From assembly GCA_965221735.1 (NCBI GenBank), contig OZ244910.1, forward strand, positions 1,550,001 through 1,614,000: 64,000 bases of DNA. Reading direction: 5' to 3'. The notes under the pieces are model-generated. The model was not told where the DNA came from. It did not search any database and worked only from the letters and a program-made list of their open reading frames with translations. Numbering within the stretch: position 1 is the stretch's first letter; every line of letters starts with the position of its first letter. This DNA is from UBA2991 sp965221735 (GTDB lineage Bacteria; Chloroflexota; Dehalococcoidia; Tepidiformales; Tepidiformaceae). Positions 1-8,384 of this stretch are shown here, one piece after another. The translations under genes and the position numbers were made by a program.

Positions 1-1526
1 ACCCCGAGCAGATCTCCGAGCTGCTGCACAGCGTCTTCGCCGAAGGCGCCCCCACCGACGTCATCGCCACCGGCCTCCCGGCCTCCCCGGGCGCGGCTGT
101 CGGCAAGGTTGTCTTCTCCGCCGAGGAAGCCGCCGAGCAGGCCGAGGCCGGCGAGGACGTCATCCTCGTCCGCGTCGAGACCAGCCCCGAGGACATCCAG
201 GGCATGCTCGCCGCCCGGGGCATCCTTACCGCTCGCGGCGGCATGACCTCCCACGCCGCCGTCGTCGCCCGTGGCTGGGGCAAGTGCTGCGTGGCGGGCT
301 GCGGCGACCTCGAGATCGACTACGCCGGCGGCTCCTTCCGCGTCGACGCGGGCGGCCGCCAGCTCACGATCCGCCGCGGCGACGTTATCTCCCTGAACGG
401 CACCACCGGCGAGGTCATGCTCGGCGCCGTGCCCCTCGCAGACCCCGAGCTTCCCGACGACCTGAACCGTCTGATGGCCTGGGGCGACGGCGCCCGCCGC
501 CTCGGGGTGCGCGCCAACGCCGACACCCCCGAGGACGCCGCCAAGGCTCGCGAGTTCGGCGCTGAGGGCATCGGCCTCTGCCGCACGGAGCACATGTTCT
601 TCGGCGAGGACCGCATCCTCGCCGTCCGCCAGATGATCCTCGCCGAGAACGAGGCCGGCCGCCGCGAGGCCCTCGCCCGCATCCTCCCCATGCAGCGCCA
701 CGACTTCGACGGCATCCTCCGCGCGATGGCGGGCTTCCCCGTCACCATCCGCCTCCTCGATCCGCCCCTGCACGAGTTCCTGCCCCACGGCGCCGAAGAG
801 ATGGAGCGGTTCGCCGACGCCATCAGCGTCGAGCCGCAGCGCGTCTCCCAGCGCGTGCTCGCCCTGCAGGAGTTCAACCCCATGCTCGGCCACCGCGGCG
901 TGCGCCTCGCCATCACCTACCCCGAGATCTACGAGGTTCAGACCCGCGCCATCATCGAGGCCGCCTGCGACCTCCGCGCCGAAGGCATCGACGCCCAGCC
1001 CGAGATCATGATCCCGCTCGTGGGCGCCGCCGAGGAGCTCGCCCGCCTGCGCGAGCGCGTCGAGGCGGTCGCCGAGCAGGTCACCGCCGAGCGCGGGGTG
1101 AGCCTCGACTACACCATCGGCACCATGATCGAGCTGCCTCGCGCCTGCGTGGTCGCGGACCAGATCGCCGGTCACGCCGACTTCTTCTCCTTCGGCACCA
1201 ACGACCTGACCCAGACCACCTTCGGCCTCTCCCGCGACGATGCGGGACGCTTCCTGCCCGACTACATCAGCCAGAACGTGCTCGAGAAGGATCCCTTCGT
1301 CGAGCTTGACCGCGACGGCGTGGGCGAGCTGATGCGGATCGGCATCGAGCGCGGCCGCGGCGTCAAGCCAGACCTGAAGCTTGGCATCTGTGGCGAACAC
1401 GGTGGCGACCCCGCCTCGATCGGCTTCGGGCACGACGTCGGGCTGGATTATGTCTCGTGCTCACCCTACCGCGTGCTGACCGCCCGCCTCGCCGCCGCCC
1501 AGGCCGCACTCGCCGGGGGAAGCTGA
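1..1526 (+). CDS. ppdK: Pyruvate, phosphate dikinase, C-terminal part (5' end outside window)
   Basis: The frame is open from the first bases of the window, so only the last ~508 residues are seen. The central swivel domain carries the phosphohistidine motif GGMTSHAAVVAR, with the catalytic His codon at 252-254. It is followed by the PEP/pyruvate-binding TIM barrel, with the acid-base Cys in LGICGEHGGDP (Cys codon 1389-1391) near the C-terminus. These are the PPDK versions of the motifs and separate it from PEP synthase. The enzyme interconverts ATP, Pi and pyruvate with AMP, PPi and PEP in the cytoplasm. The N-terminal ATP-grasp domain must lie upstream. dgt follows after 27 bp on the same strand and may be co-transcribed. 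The call is secure; the start is not visible. Confidence 0.95.
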   Translation, partial: PEQISELLHSVFAEGAPTDVIATGLPASPGAAVGKVVFSAEEAAEQAEAGEDVILVRVETSPEDIQGMLAARGILTARGGMTSHAAVVARGWGKCCVAGCGDLEIDYAGGSFRVDAGGRQLTIRRGDVISLNGTTGEVMLGAVPLADPELPDDLNRLMAWGDGARRLGVRANADTPEDAAKAREFGAEGIGLCRTEHMFFGEDRILAVRQMILAENEAGRREALARILPMQRHDFDGILRAMAGFPVTIRLLDPPLHEFLPHGAEEMERFADAISVEPQRVSQRVLALQEFNPMLGHRGVRLAITYPEIYEVQTRAIIEAACDLRAEGIDAQPEIMIPLVGAAEELARLRERVEAVAEQVTAERGVSLDYTIGTMIELPRACVVADQIAGHADFFSFGTNDLTQTTFGLSRDDAGRFLPDYISQNVLEKDPFVELDRDGVGELMRIGIERGRGVKPDLKLGICGEHGGDPASIGFGHDVGLDYVSCSPYRVLTARLAAAQAALAGGS

Positions 1527-1553
1527 CCGGAGCGTCCCGCCAAGGAGCGGAAT

Positions 1554-2618
1554 TTGGATCTGCACCGTGTGCGCCGCCGCATCGAGGAGGATGAGGAGCG
1601 CCTGAGCCCCTTCGCCGCTCGCTCCTCGAACGCCACGCGCCCCCGCCCCGAGGACCCCTCCTCCGTCCGCGCCGCCTTCCAGCGCGACCGCGACCGCATC
1701 ATCCACACCAAGGCCTTCCGCCGCCTCAAGCACAAGACGCAGGTCTTCATCGCGCCCCAGCAGGACCACTTCGTCACGCGTCTCACGCACACGTTCGAAG
1801 TCGCCCAGGTGGGCCGCACGATCGCCCGCGCCCTGCGCCTCAACGAGGACCTCGCCGAAGCCATCGCCCTCGGCCACGACATCGGCCACGGCCCCTTCGG
1901 CCACGCCGGCGAGGAAGCGCTCGCCGAATGCCTTCCCGAGGGCTTCCGCCACAACTACCAGTCCGAGCGCGTGCTCGACAAGCTCGAGCACGACGGGCGC
2001 GGCCTCAACCTCACGCATGCCGTCCTCGATGGCGTGCGCAAGTCCAGCAAGGCCCGCGAGGACGTGCTCGCCGAGGGCTGGGGCGTCCCCGAAACGCTCG
2101 AAGGCCAGGTGGTCAAGCTCGCCGACGCCCTCGCCTACCTGAACCACGACGTCCAGGACGCCATCCGCGCCGGCATCATCGGTGAGGACGACCTGCCCGG
2201 CGTTTCTCAGCGCGTCCTCGGACGCTCGCACGGAGAGCGCCTCGAGGTGCTCGTCACGGACGTCGTCGAGTCGAGCTGGAATGCCACCGGCGAGGGCCAC
2301 GCGGAGGACGATCCTCGTCCCGCGATCACGCTCAGCCGCACGGTGCACGAAGCGGTGAACGAGCTGCGCGAGTACATGTTCCAGCACGTCTACCTGCTCG
2401 CCGAGCGCCGCGCCGAGGTGGAGCACGCCAAGAACATCGTGCGCTTCCTCTTCGACCACGCCGTCGAGCACCCGGATTTCATCTCCTCCGGCTACTCCCT
2501 CCCCGACGACCCCCTGCCCCGTCGCGCCGCCGACTTCGTCAGCGGCATGACCGATCGCTACGCCATCCGCCTCGCCGCCGACCTCGGCTGTGAGGACGCC
2601 CGCGACTGGCCGCTCTGA
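1554..2618 (+). CDS. dgt: Deoxyguanosinetriphosphate triphosphohydrolase-like HD protein
   Basis: This is a 354-residue HD-superfamily dNTP triphosphohydrolase, which splits dGTP (or other dNTPs) to deoxynucleoside and PPPi and so helps dNTP pool control. The metal ligands are His79 in RLTHTFEV, His108-Asp109 in ALGHDIGHGPFGH and Asp191 in KLADALAYLNHD. The N-terminal R-x-x-F-Q-R-D-R-D-R-I-I-H-T-K-A-F-R-R-L-K block is typical of the family. The length suits the shorter bacterial Dgt-like class. The start is TTG at 1554 with an AAGGAG ribosome site 6-11 nt upstream. Codon use matches its neighbours. In many bacteria with this short class the gene sits next to dnaG, and here dnaG lies one gene downstream. 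Substrate preference cannot be read from sequence. Confidence 0.93.
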   Translation: MDLHRVRRRIEEDEERLSPFAARSSNATRPRPEDPSSVRAAFQRDRDRIIHTKAFRRLKHKTQVFIAPQQDHFVTRLTHTFEVAQVGRTIARALRLNEDLAEAIALGHDIGHGPFGHAGEEALAECLPEGFRHNYQSERVLDKLEHDGRGLNLTHAVLDGVRKSSKAREDVLAEGWGVPETLEGQVVKLADALAYLNHDVQDAIRAGIIGEDDLPGVSQRVLGRSHGERLEVLVTDVVESSWNATGEGHAEDDPRPAITLSRTVHEAVNELREYMFQHVYLLAERRAEVEHAKNIVRFLFDHAVEHPDFISSGYSLPDDPLPRRAADFVSGMTDRYAIRLAADLGCEDARDWPL

Positions 2619-2686
2619 GGTGCGCCGGATTGCCTTCTGCGAACGGGGTGGGATACTGAGGCGGTGGTGGCGAAGGCGCATCGCGT

Positions 2687-4411
2687 GTGAGTGAGCAGGA
2701 TCGTCCGGGTCCTCCCGACGAAGAACCCCTGATTGGGGGTCAGTCGCCCGACCCTCCCCCCTCCCCCGGCAGCCCCCCGCCTCCACCCGACGGCGAGGGC
2801 GTGATCGGCGTCACACCGCGCGAGCCCGTTCGCTCCGTGGATCCCTGGGAAGCGCAGCGCCTCCGCCGGGACCGCGCCGATCTGCGCAACTACGGCCGCG
2901 ACGGTCCCCGCGCCGGCTACTACGGCGCCACCAACCGCTCGCCGGCACGCACGATCGCCATCTATTTCTTCACGCTCGTCGCGCTCGCCATCGGCGGCGT
3001 CCTGATCTTCCTGCTCTTCCAGGTGCTCAACGACGAGCCGGATGACCTCGTCGAACCCACGCCGCCCCCCAGGGTCGAAACCGAGGCCAGCATCGAGACG
3101 CCCGCTCCCGGAGCGACCGTTCCCGTTGGCGAGGACACCGCGGTCATCGTTCGCGTCGTCTCGGGAGAGGAGATTGTGCGGTTCGAGCTGCTCGTCAGCG
3201 GAATCGTGACCGACCAGGAGTTCTCCGGCAGGGTCACGGGCGAGAACACCTACGCGGCCGTCCTCACTGCAAGGTTCGAGGCGGCCGGCTCCTACGACCT
3301 CGTTGTGCGCGCCTACACCGCCTCGGGCGAGCAGATCGTGTCCGATCCCATCCGCCTGCGGGCCACACCGCCGGTCCAGGAGACCCCCCAGGTCGTCATC
3401 ACCGCCGAGGTCGTGGCCCTGACGAGCCTGCGCCTCGGCCCCGGCAGTGCCTACAACCAGGCGGGAACGCTGGAGCCCGGCCAGGTCGTGACCGTCATCG
3501 GCAAGACCCTGAACCAGCAGTGGCTGCAGGTCGAGACCGGCGGCGGGCTCTGGGTGCGCTTCAGCGCCGTCGACATCTCACCCGAAGACCTTGCCGGCGT
3601 TCCCGCGGTCGAGCCCCCACCGGCTCCCGCCGACACCCCCACGCCACCCCCCACCCAGGTAACCGACACCGAGACCCCGACTCCCACCCCGACGGGCACC
3701 CAGCAGCCCCCGCCCAACGCACCCGACTTCATCCCCACCAACGCCGAGCCGATCGAGGGCGGAACGATCCTGCGCATTACCCTCACCAATGCCTCGACCA
3801 ACCCCTTCTCGGGGCCGATCGCCGTTCTCGTGGAGGGCGTGTCCGCCAGTGCCGCCGAGCAGGTCCTCACCGTCTCCATGGAGCCGAACGGCACGGCTGC
3901 CCTCAACTTCGATCTCGACCCGCCGATCACCGAGCAGACGACCGTCACCGTCACCCTCGACCCGGATGATGCGATCGCCGAGGCGAACGAGGACAACAAC
4001 GTCACCGAGTTCATCCTGGTGCCGCCGCCCGAGGGACCGGTCCTGTCCCTCCGGGCGAGTGTCACCGGCGGCATGCTCGCCGTCGTGATCCAGAACGACG
4101 GCGAAGAGCTCTCGACTACCGACGCCCGCCTCGTCGTGAGCGTCCCGGGGGAGACCACGACCCGGACCATCTCCCCGCTGGCTATCCCCGAGAACGACTC
4201 GGCCACGATCGAAGGCATCGCCGCCCCGCGGACGGGCGAGTCCATCCGCGTCACCCTCTTCATCGACGGCATCAACGTGGCCACGGCCAGCGTGCCCAAC
4301 CCCAACGTCGTCGATGTTCCGCCGGACGGACAGGACCCCGAAACCCAGCCGACCGAAGGCGCCACGATCGAGCCTGAGGAGCCGCAGGAGCCCGAGGAGC
4401 CTGAGGAGTAG
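2687..4411 (+). CDS. Membrane-anchored protein with Ig-like, SH3 and CARDB domains
   Basis: This is a 574-residue probable type II membrane protein starting with GTG. The first ~85 residues are Pro- and Asp-rich and probably cytoplasmic. A single hydrophobic segment lies at ~86-110. The exported part holds an Ig-like domain (~130-225, starting at SIETPAPGATVPVGE), a bacterial SH3 domain (~245-300, with LRLGPGSAYNQAG and WLQV), a Pro/Thr-rich linker (~305-345) and two CARDB-like adhesion modules (~350-540). The tail is Pro/Glu-rich (PEEPQEPEEPEE). SH3 plus CARDB suggests binding to the cell surface or to other proteins, but there is no enzymatic signature. It lies between dgt and dnaG, with 68 bp before and 12 bp after, so it may be transcribed with dnaG. 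No specific function is assigned. Confidence 0.85.
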   Translation: MSEQDRPGPPDEEPLIGGQSPDPPPSPGSPPPPPDGEGVIGVTPREPVRSVDPWEAQRLRRDRADLRNYGRDGPRAGYYGATNRSPARTIAIYFFTLVALAIGGVLIFLLFQVLNDEPDDLVEPTPPPRVETEASIETPAPGATVPVGEDTAVIVRVVSGEEIVRFELLVSGIVTDQEFSGRVTGENTYAAVLTARFEAAGSYDLVVRAYTASGEQIVSDPIRLRATPPVQETPQVVITAEVVALTSLRLGPGSAYNQAGTLEPGQVVTVIGKTLNQQWLQVETGGGLWVRFSAVDISPEDLAGVPAVEPPPAPADTPTPPPTQVTDTETPTPTPTGTQQPPPNAPDFIPTNAEPIEGGTILRITLTNASTNPFSGPIAVLVEGVSASAAEQVLTVSMEPNGTAALNFDLDPPITEQTTVTVTLDPDDAIAEANEDNNVTEFILVPPPEGPVLSLRASVTGGMLAVVIQNDGEELSTTDARLVVSVPGETTTRTISPLAIPENDSATIEGIAAPRTGESIRVTLFIDGINVATASVPNPNVVDVPPDGQDPETQPTEGATIEPEEPQEPEEPEE

Positions 4412-4423
4412 TAGGATTCCGGC

Positions 4424-6286
4424 GTGGACGCCGTCACCGAAATCAAGCGGCGAATCGATCCGGCGGAGTACATAGGCCGCTCCGTCAAGCTGCAGAAGGC
4501 CGGCCGCAACCTGCGCGCCCTCTGCCCCTTCCACACCGAGAAGACCCCCTCCTTCTACGTATTCACCGATCGCGGCTCCTGGCGCTGCTTCGGCAGCTGC
4601 GGCGAGGGCGGCGACATCTTCTCCTTCGTCCAGAAGCGCGAGAACGTCGACTTCCGCGAGGCGCTGCGCATCCTTGCCGAGGAGGCGGGCGTCGAGCTCT
4701 CCGCCCGCGCCGCCGAGCAGCGCACCCGCTCCGAGCGCCTCAGCGGCATCGTCTCCGCCGCCGTCGACTTCTACGAGCAGCAGCTGGCCGGCGAGGGCGG
4801 CGCGGAAGCCCGCGCCTACCTGACCGAAACCCGCGGGCTGGACTCCGAGACCATTGAGCGCTTTCACCTCGGCTGGGCGCCCGATGAGTGGCGCCTGCTC
4901 CGTGACTACCTGCTTGGCCGGGGCTACAGCGACGAGGACAGCCTCGCCGCCGGCGTGCTCCACGAAAGCGACTCCGGCGGCGCTCCCTACGACCGCTTCC
5001 GTGGCCGCGTCATCATCCCCATCGCCGATGACCGGGGCGTCTACGTCGGCCTCGGCGGGCGCATCCTCGGCGAGGGTGAGCCCAAGTACCTGAACTCCCC
5101 CCAGAGCGACATCTTCGACAAGGGACGCACGCTCTACGCCCTCGATGTCGCCGGTCCCCAGGCCCGCGAGACCGGCACGGTCGTCGTCGTCGAGGGCTAC
5201 CTCGACGTCATCGGTCCCTGGCAGGCCGGTTTCCGCAACCTCGTCGCGACCATGGGCACATCGCTCACCGAGCGCCACGCCGCCCGGCTCACGCGCTTCG
5301 CCTCCCGCGTCGTGCTCGCCATGGACCCCGACAGCGCAGGCATGGCCGCTGCCGAACGCGCCGGCTCGCTCCTCCTCAATTTCGAGTCCCCCGAGGCGAT
5401 GGGCGACGCCCAGCGCAGCGCCGAGGCCATTACCGCCAACGTCGACCTCGACCTGCGCGTCGCCCCGCTGCCCGCGGGCAAGGATCCCGACGACCTCACG
5501 CGCGAGAATCCCGAGGCCTGGCGCAACGCCATCGACAACGCGACCCCATTCACCGAGTTCCTGCTGGCTCGACTCATCGCCGCGCGGCGTGGCGACTCCG
5601 CCGTCGACGTGGGTCGCATCATCGATCAGCTGACGCCCGTGTTGCTGGCGGTTCGAAACCCCGTCGAGCAGTCCGCAAACGCCCAGAAGGCTGCCCGCCA
5701 GCTCGGCGTCTCGGAACGGGCCATCCTGGACCGCGTCCGCAGTCAGCGTCGCCGGCCCCAGGCCCGTCCCGAATCGGAAGTGACAAAGAACCGCGCAACG
5801 CTCGAGGAGCACCTGTTGGCGACGCTCCTGCGCCATCCGGGCCTGCGCGCCGACCTGCGGAACTACCCCTTGCCCGGACTCTTCTGGGACACGCTCCAGC
5901 GCGAGATCGCCGAGCGGTGGCTGCACGACGAGCTGGAGGCCATCGCCGGGTCGGACGACGCCGATGAGGCCGAGCCCGTCGCGAACCGCCTTCGCCAGAT
6001 CGGCGAGCTCCGGGAGCCGCAGCTCTCGGATTCGGATGCCCGCCAGCGCGCACTCGACCTGATGAACTTCATCCTGCGCGAACGCCTGCGGGAGCATCAC
6101 TCGGCCGGCGCCGAGGGGCTGGCCGAGGCCGAGCGCGAGCTGGGCGCGCAGCGCGTCGTGCAGGCGGCCTATGAGGCATGGCTGGGCGGAAGCCCCTCGA
6201 CCGAGATGCTGGAGCTCGCGCAGGTGGCCATCGAGCAGCTCCAGCTCGGCCTCAGCATCCACCGCCGAGACCGCGCCGCGTCCTAG
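4424..6286 (+). CDS. dnaG: DNA primase DnaG
   Basis: This 620-residue primase makes RNA primers at the replication fork and is recruited by DnaB helicase. The N-terminal CHC2 zinc domain has Cys34, His37, Cys55 and Cys59. The last pair is spaced C-x3-C (CFGSCGEGGD) instead of the usual C-x2-C. The catalytic Toprim core follows, with VVVVEGYLDV carrying the metal-binding Glu and MDPDSAG carrying the Asp pair (~250-310). The C-terminal ~160 residues are helical, as expected for the helicase-binding domain. The length is normal. The start is GTG at 4424, 12 bp after the upstream gene. No rpoD (its frequent partner) follows; instead a convergent gene ends 18 bp away. Confidence 0.96.
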   Translation: MDAVTEIKRRIDPAEYIGRSVKLQKAGRNLRALCPFHTEKTPSFYVFTDRGSWRCFGSCGEGGDIFSFVQKRENVDFREALRILAEEAGVELSARAAEQRTRSERLSGIVSAAVDFYEQQLAGEGGAEARAYLTETRGLDSETIERFHLGWAPDEWRLLRDYLLGRGYSDEDSLAAGVLHESDSGGAPYDRFRGRVIIPIADDRGVYVGLGGRILGEGEPKYLNSPQSDIFDKGRTLYALDVAGPQARETGTVVVVEGYLDVIGPWQAGFRNLVATMGTSLTERHAARLTRFASRVVLAMDPDSAGMAAAERAGSLLLNFESPEAMGDAQRSAEAITANVDLDLRVAPLPAGKDPDDLTRENPEAWRNAIDNATPFTEFLLARLIAARRGDSAVDVGRIIDQLTPVLLAVRNPVEQSANAQKAARQLGVSERAILDRVRSQRRRPQARPESEVTKNRATLEEHLLATLLRHPGLRADLRNYPLPGLFWDTLQREIAERWLHDELEAIAGSDDADEAEPVANRLRQIGELREPQLSDSDARQRALDLMNFILRERLREHHSAGAEGLAEAERELGAQRVVQAAYEAWLGGSPSTEMLELAQVAIEQLQLGLSIHRRDRAAS

Positions 6287-6304
6287 TCCTCGTTTCAGCT
6301 TCGG

Positions 6305-7069
6305 TTAGGCATTGGTGTCAGCGAGGCCTATCAGGAGCGCGGTCAACTCTGCCAGCGAGGCGATCTCGAGGTCGGGCGTCGGATCGGCTTCCCGGCGCGG
6401 AGCCCCATTCCGGTTGAGCCAGACCGCCGTGAGCCCCGCCGCCCGCGCTCCCGCTACGTCCGTCGCGAGGTTGTCGCCCACGTGCCAGACCCCATCGTTC
6501 GGCACCCCCAGGCCCCGCAGGACGTGCTCGAAGATCCGTGGGTCGGGCTTCGCGACGCCGACTTCCCCGGAGATCGCCACCACCCCGAACCAGTGGCCGA
6601 TGTCCAGGACGCCAACCTTGGAGCGCTGCAGATCGGTGGGACCGTTCGTGATGAGCGCCAGCGGCAATCCCGCTCCCCTCGCCGCCTCCAGCAATGGGGG
6701 CGCGTCGTCGAACAGGCGATAGCCCCTTTCAGCCAGCCGGTAGTGCAGCTCCGCCGCCCGCACTGCGACCGCCTCGTCGGTGCATCCGCACGCCGACAGG
6801 GCCCGGCGCCAGGCTTCGAGCGTGAAGGAAGCTGCGTTGAGATCGCCCCCATCCCACTTGCCTTCCACCTCGGCCCCGTAGTTCGTGACGACGGTGTGGT
6901 AGGTCCCGATGAGCCGGGTGCCGGACATCCCCGGCTGACTCCCGGCAATCGCCTGTGAGGTATACGCGATGGCGTCGTTGTGGACGCCGTCGTTATTGAG
7001 CAGTGTTTCGTCCAGGTCCAGGCACAGCGCCCGTGGCGGACTCAGGGATTCGATTCGGCGATCTACCAC
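6305..7069 (-). CDS. HAD-superfamily hydrolase (subfamily IA phosphatase)
   Basis: This is a ~254-residue cytoplasmic phosphatase of the haloacid dehalogenase superfamily. Motif I is LDLDETLL with Asp18 (nucleophile) and Asp20. Motif II is the Thr in LALITNGPTD. Motif III is the Lys in VAKPDPRIF. Motif IV is HVGDNLATDVAGA. A helical cap lies between motifs I and II. The arrangement resembles the YjjG nucleotidase and N-acylneuraminate-9-phosphatase groups, so a sugar- or nucleotide-phosphate substrate is likely but not resolved. No in-frame ATG lies before motif I, so I chose the GTG at 7069. The frame stays open further upstream only as a shadow of the neighbouring gene. It lies 49 bp downstream of the cysS-type gene on the same strand. 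Confidence 0.85.
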   Translation of the reverse strand: MVDRRIESLSPPRALCLDLDETLLNNDGVHNDAIAYTSQAIAGSQPGMSGTRLIGTYHTVVTNYGAEVEGKWDGGDLNAASFTLEAWRRALSACGCTDEAVAVRAAELHYRLAERGYRLFDDAPPLLEAARGAGLPLALITNGPTDLQRSKVGVLDIGHWFGVVAISGEVGVAKPDPRIFEHVLRGLGVPNDGVWHVGDNLATDVAGARAAGLTAVWLNRNGAPRREADPTPDLEIASLAELTALLIGLADTNA

Positions 7070-7118
7070 TGGTCCGACCGTAGCACGCTCCCGCCGGCTG
7101 GGCGAAGCAGTGCTCCGG

Positions 7119-8324
7119 TCAGGGGTTGAGGTCGCCCGTCGCCGGACCCCGCGCCCCCGCGAAGGCGAAGCCGAGCACGGCCAGCGATTCCCGCAGCGTC
7201 TCCGCCCCGGCGCCCCCGCCCAGGACCGCCGTCGCGGCCTCGTCGAGCACATCGAGCGCCCGCGGCGAGTCGAGATCGTCGTCCATCGCCGCCTCGAATG
7301 CCGTCCGTAGCGACGCGTCCGCCTCCCCATCGTCCTCTTGCGTACAGGCGTCGCGAAGCCGCGCATAGCGCTGCCCGAGCGCCTCGATGGCGCCCTCGCG
7401 GTAGTCGGCGTCCGTGCGGTAGTGCTCGCTCAGAAGGTAGAGGCGCAGGTGGTCCGGGTCGTACCGCTCCATCAGGTGGCGCGCCAGCACCAGGTTCCCC
7501 AGCGACTTGCTCATCTTCACCCCGTCCAGCTTGAGCATGCCGTTGTGCATCCAGTAGCCGCAGAAGGGCGGCTGTCCGGTCGCGCTCTCCGCCTGCGCGA
7601 TCTCGTTCTCGTGGTGGGGAAAGATGAGGTCGCTCCCGCCCCCGTGAATGTCGATCTGGTCCCCCAGGTGCCCGCGCGACATCGCCGTGCACTCGATGCT
7701 CCACCCCGGACGGCCGTCGCACCACGGGCTCGGCCAGCTCGGCTCGTCCGGCTCGCAGCGCTGCCAGAGCAGGAAGTCGAGCGGCCCCCGCTTCTTCTCT
7801 TCGCGCTTCGATTCGGGGTTCTCGCGCTTCGCCAGCTCCTCGATCGAGATGCCGTTCAGCTGCCCGTAGCCGGGGAACCGCTGCGCTTCGAAGAACACGT
7901 CCCCGTCCGCCTCGTAGGCCGCCCCCGACGCGATCAGCGCCTCCGTCGTCTCGATGATCGCGTCGATGTGATCCGTCGCGAACGGGTAGGCCGTCGGCCG
8001 CAGCACGTTCAGGCGGTCCAGGTCGGCCCGGAAGATGGCGTCGTTCTCGTCCCGGATCTCCGCGATCGGCCGCCCCCCCTCGCGCTTCGAGACCATGATC
8101 ATGTCGTCGTCGATGTCGGTCACGTTCTGCACGTAGCGCACGTTCAGACCCTTCCAGGTCAGGTAGCGCCGCAGCACGTCGAAGTTCACGTAGGAGAAGG
8201 CGTGCCCGAGATGCGTCACGTCGTACGGCGTCACCCCGCAAACGTAGATGCGCGCCTCGCCGGGCACGAGCGGCACGAACTCGCGCTTGGCGCGTCCCAG
8301 CGAGGAGTACAGGTGTAGGGTCAC
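7119..8324 (-). CDS. cysS: Cysteinyl-tRNA synthetase-type ligase (cysS, with MshC-like features)
   Basis: This 401-residue class I aminoacyl-tRNA-synthetase fold protein binds cysteine. The signature motifs are intact: HLGH at 38-41 (HIGH class) and KMSKS at 270-274. The zinc ligands Cys29, Cys212, His237 and Glu241 are in CysRS-like spacing. The motif CGVTPYDVTHLGHA and the short C-terminus (no long DALR/anticodon extension; usual CysRS is ~460-490) recall MshC, the CysS paralogue that ligates cysteine to glucosaminyl-inositol in mycothiol synthesis (~410 residues). The segment PSWPSPWCDGRPGWSIEC fits both. I favour tRNA ligation because no other mycothiol gene is nearby. The start is an ATG at 8324. 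Confidence 0.8.
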   Translation of the reverse strand: MTLHLYSSLGRAKREFVPLVPGEARIYVCGVTPYDVTHLGHAFSYVNFDVLRRYLTWKGLNVRYVQNVTDIDDDMIMVSKREGGRPIAEIRDENDAIFRADLDRLNVLRPTAYPFATDHIDAIIETTEALIASGAAYEADGDVFFEAQRFPGYGQLNGISIEELAKRENPESKREEKKRGPLDFLLWQRCEPDEPSWPSPWCDGRPGWSIECTAMSRGHLGDQIDIHGGGSDLIFPHHENEIAQAESATGQPPFCGYWMHNGMLKLDGVKMSKSLGNLVLARHLMERYDPDHLRLYLLSEHYRTDADYREGAIEALGQRYARLRDACTQEDDGEADASLRTAFEAAMDDDLDSPRALDVLDEAATAVLGGGAGAETLRESLAVLGFAFAGARGPATGDLNP

Positions 8325-8384
8325 GGGCCGCTCCCGGGCGTCCTCTGGAGCGGGAAGCGTACCAGAGCGCCCCTCTGCGGGCCG

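Noticed and set aside
3578..6262. An 894-codon open frame on the minus strand opposite dnaG and the CARDB gene
   Set aside because: It runs antisense to two well-supported genes, has no recognisable domain and reads as Gly/Val/Asp-rich low complexity, as expected for an antisense shadow at very high GC.
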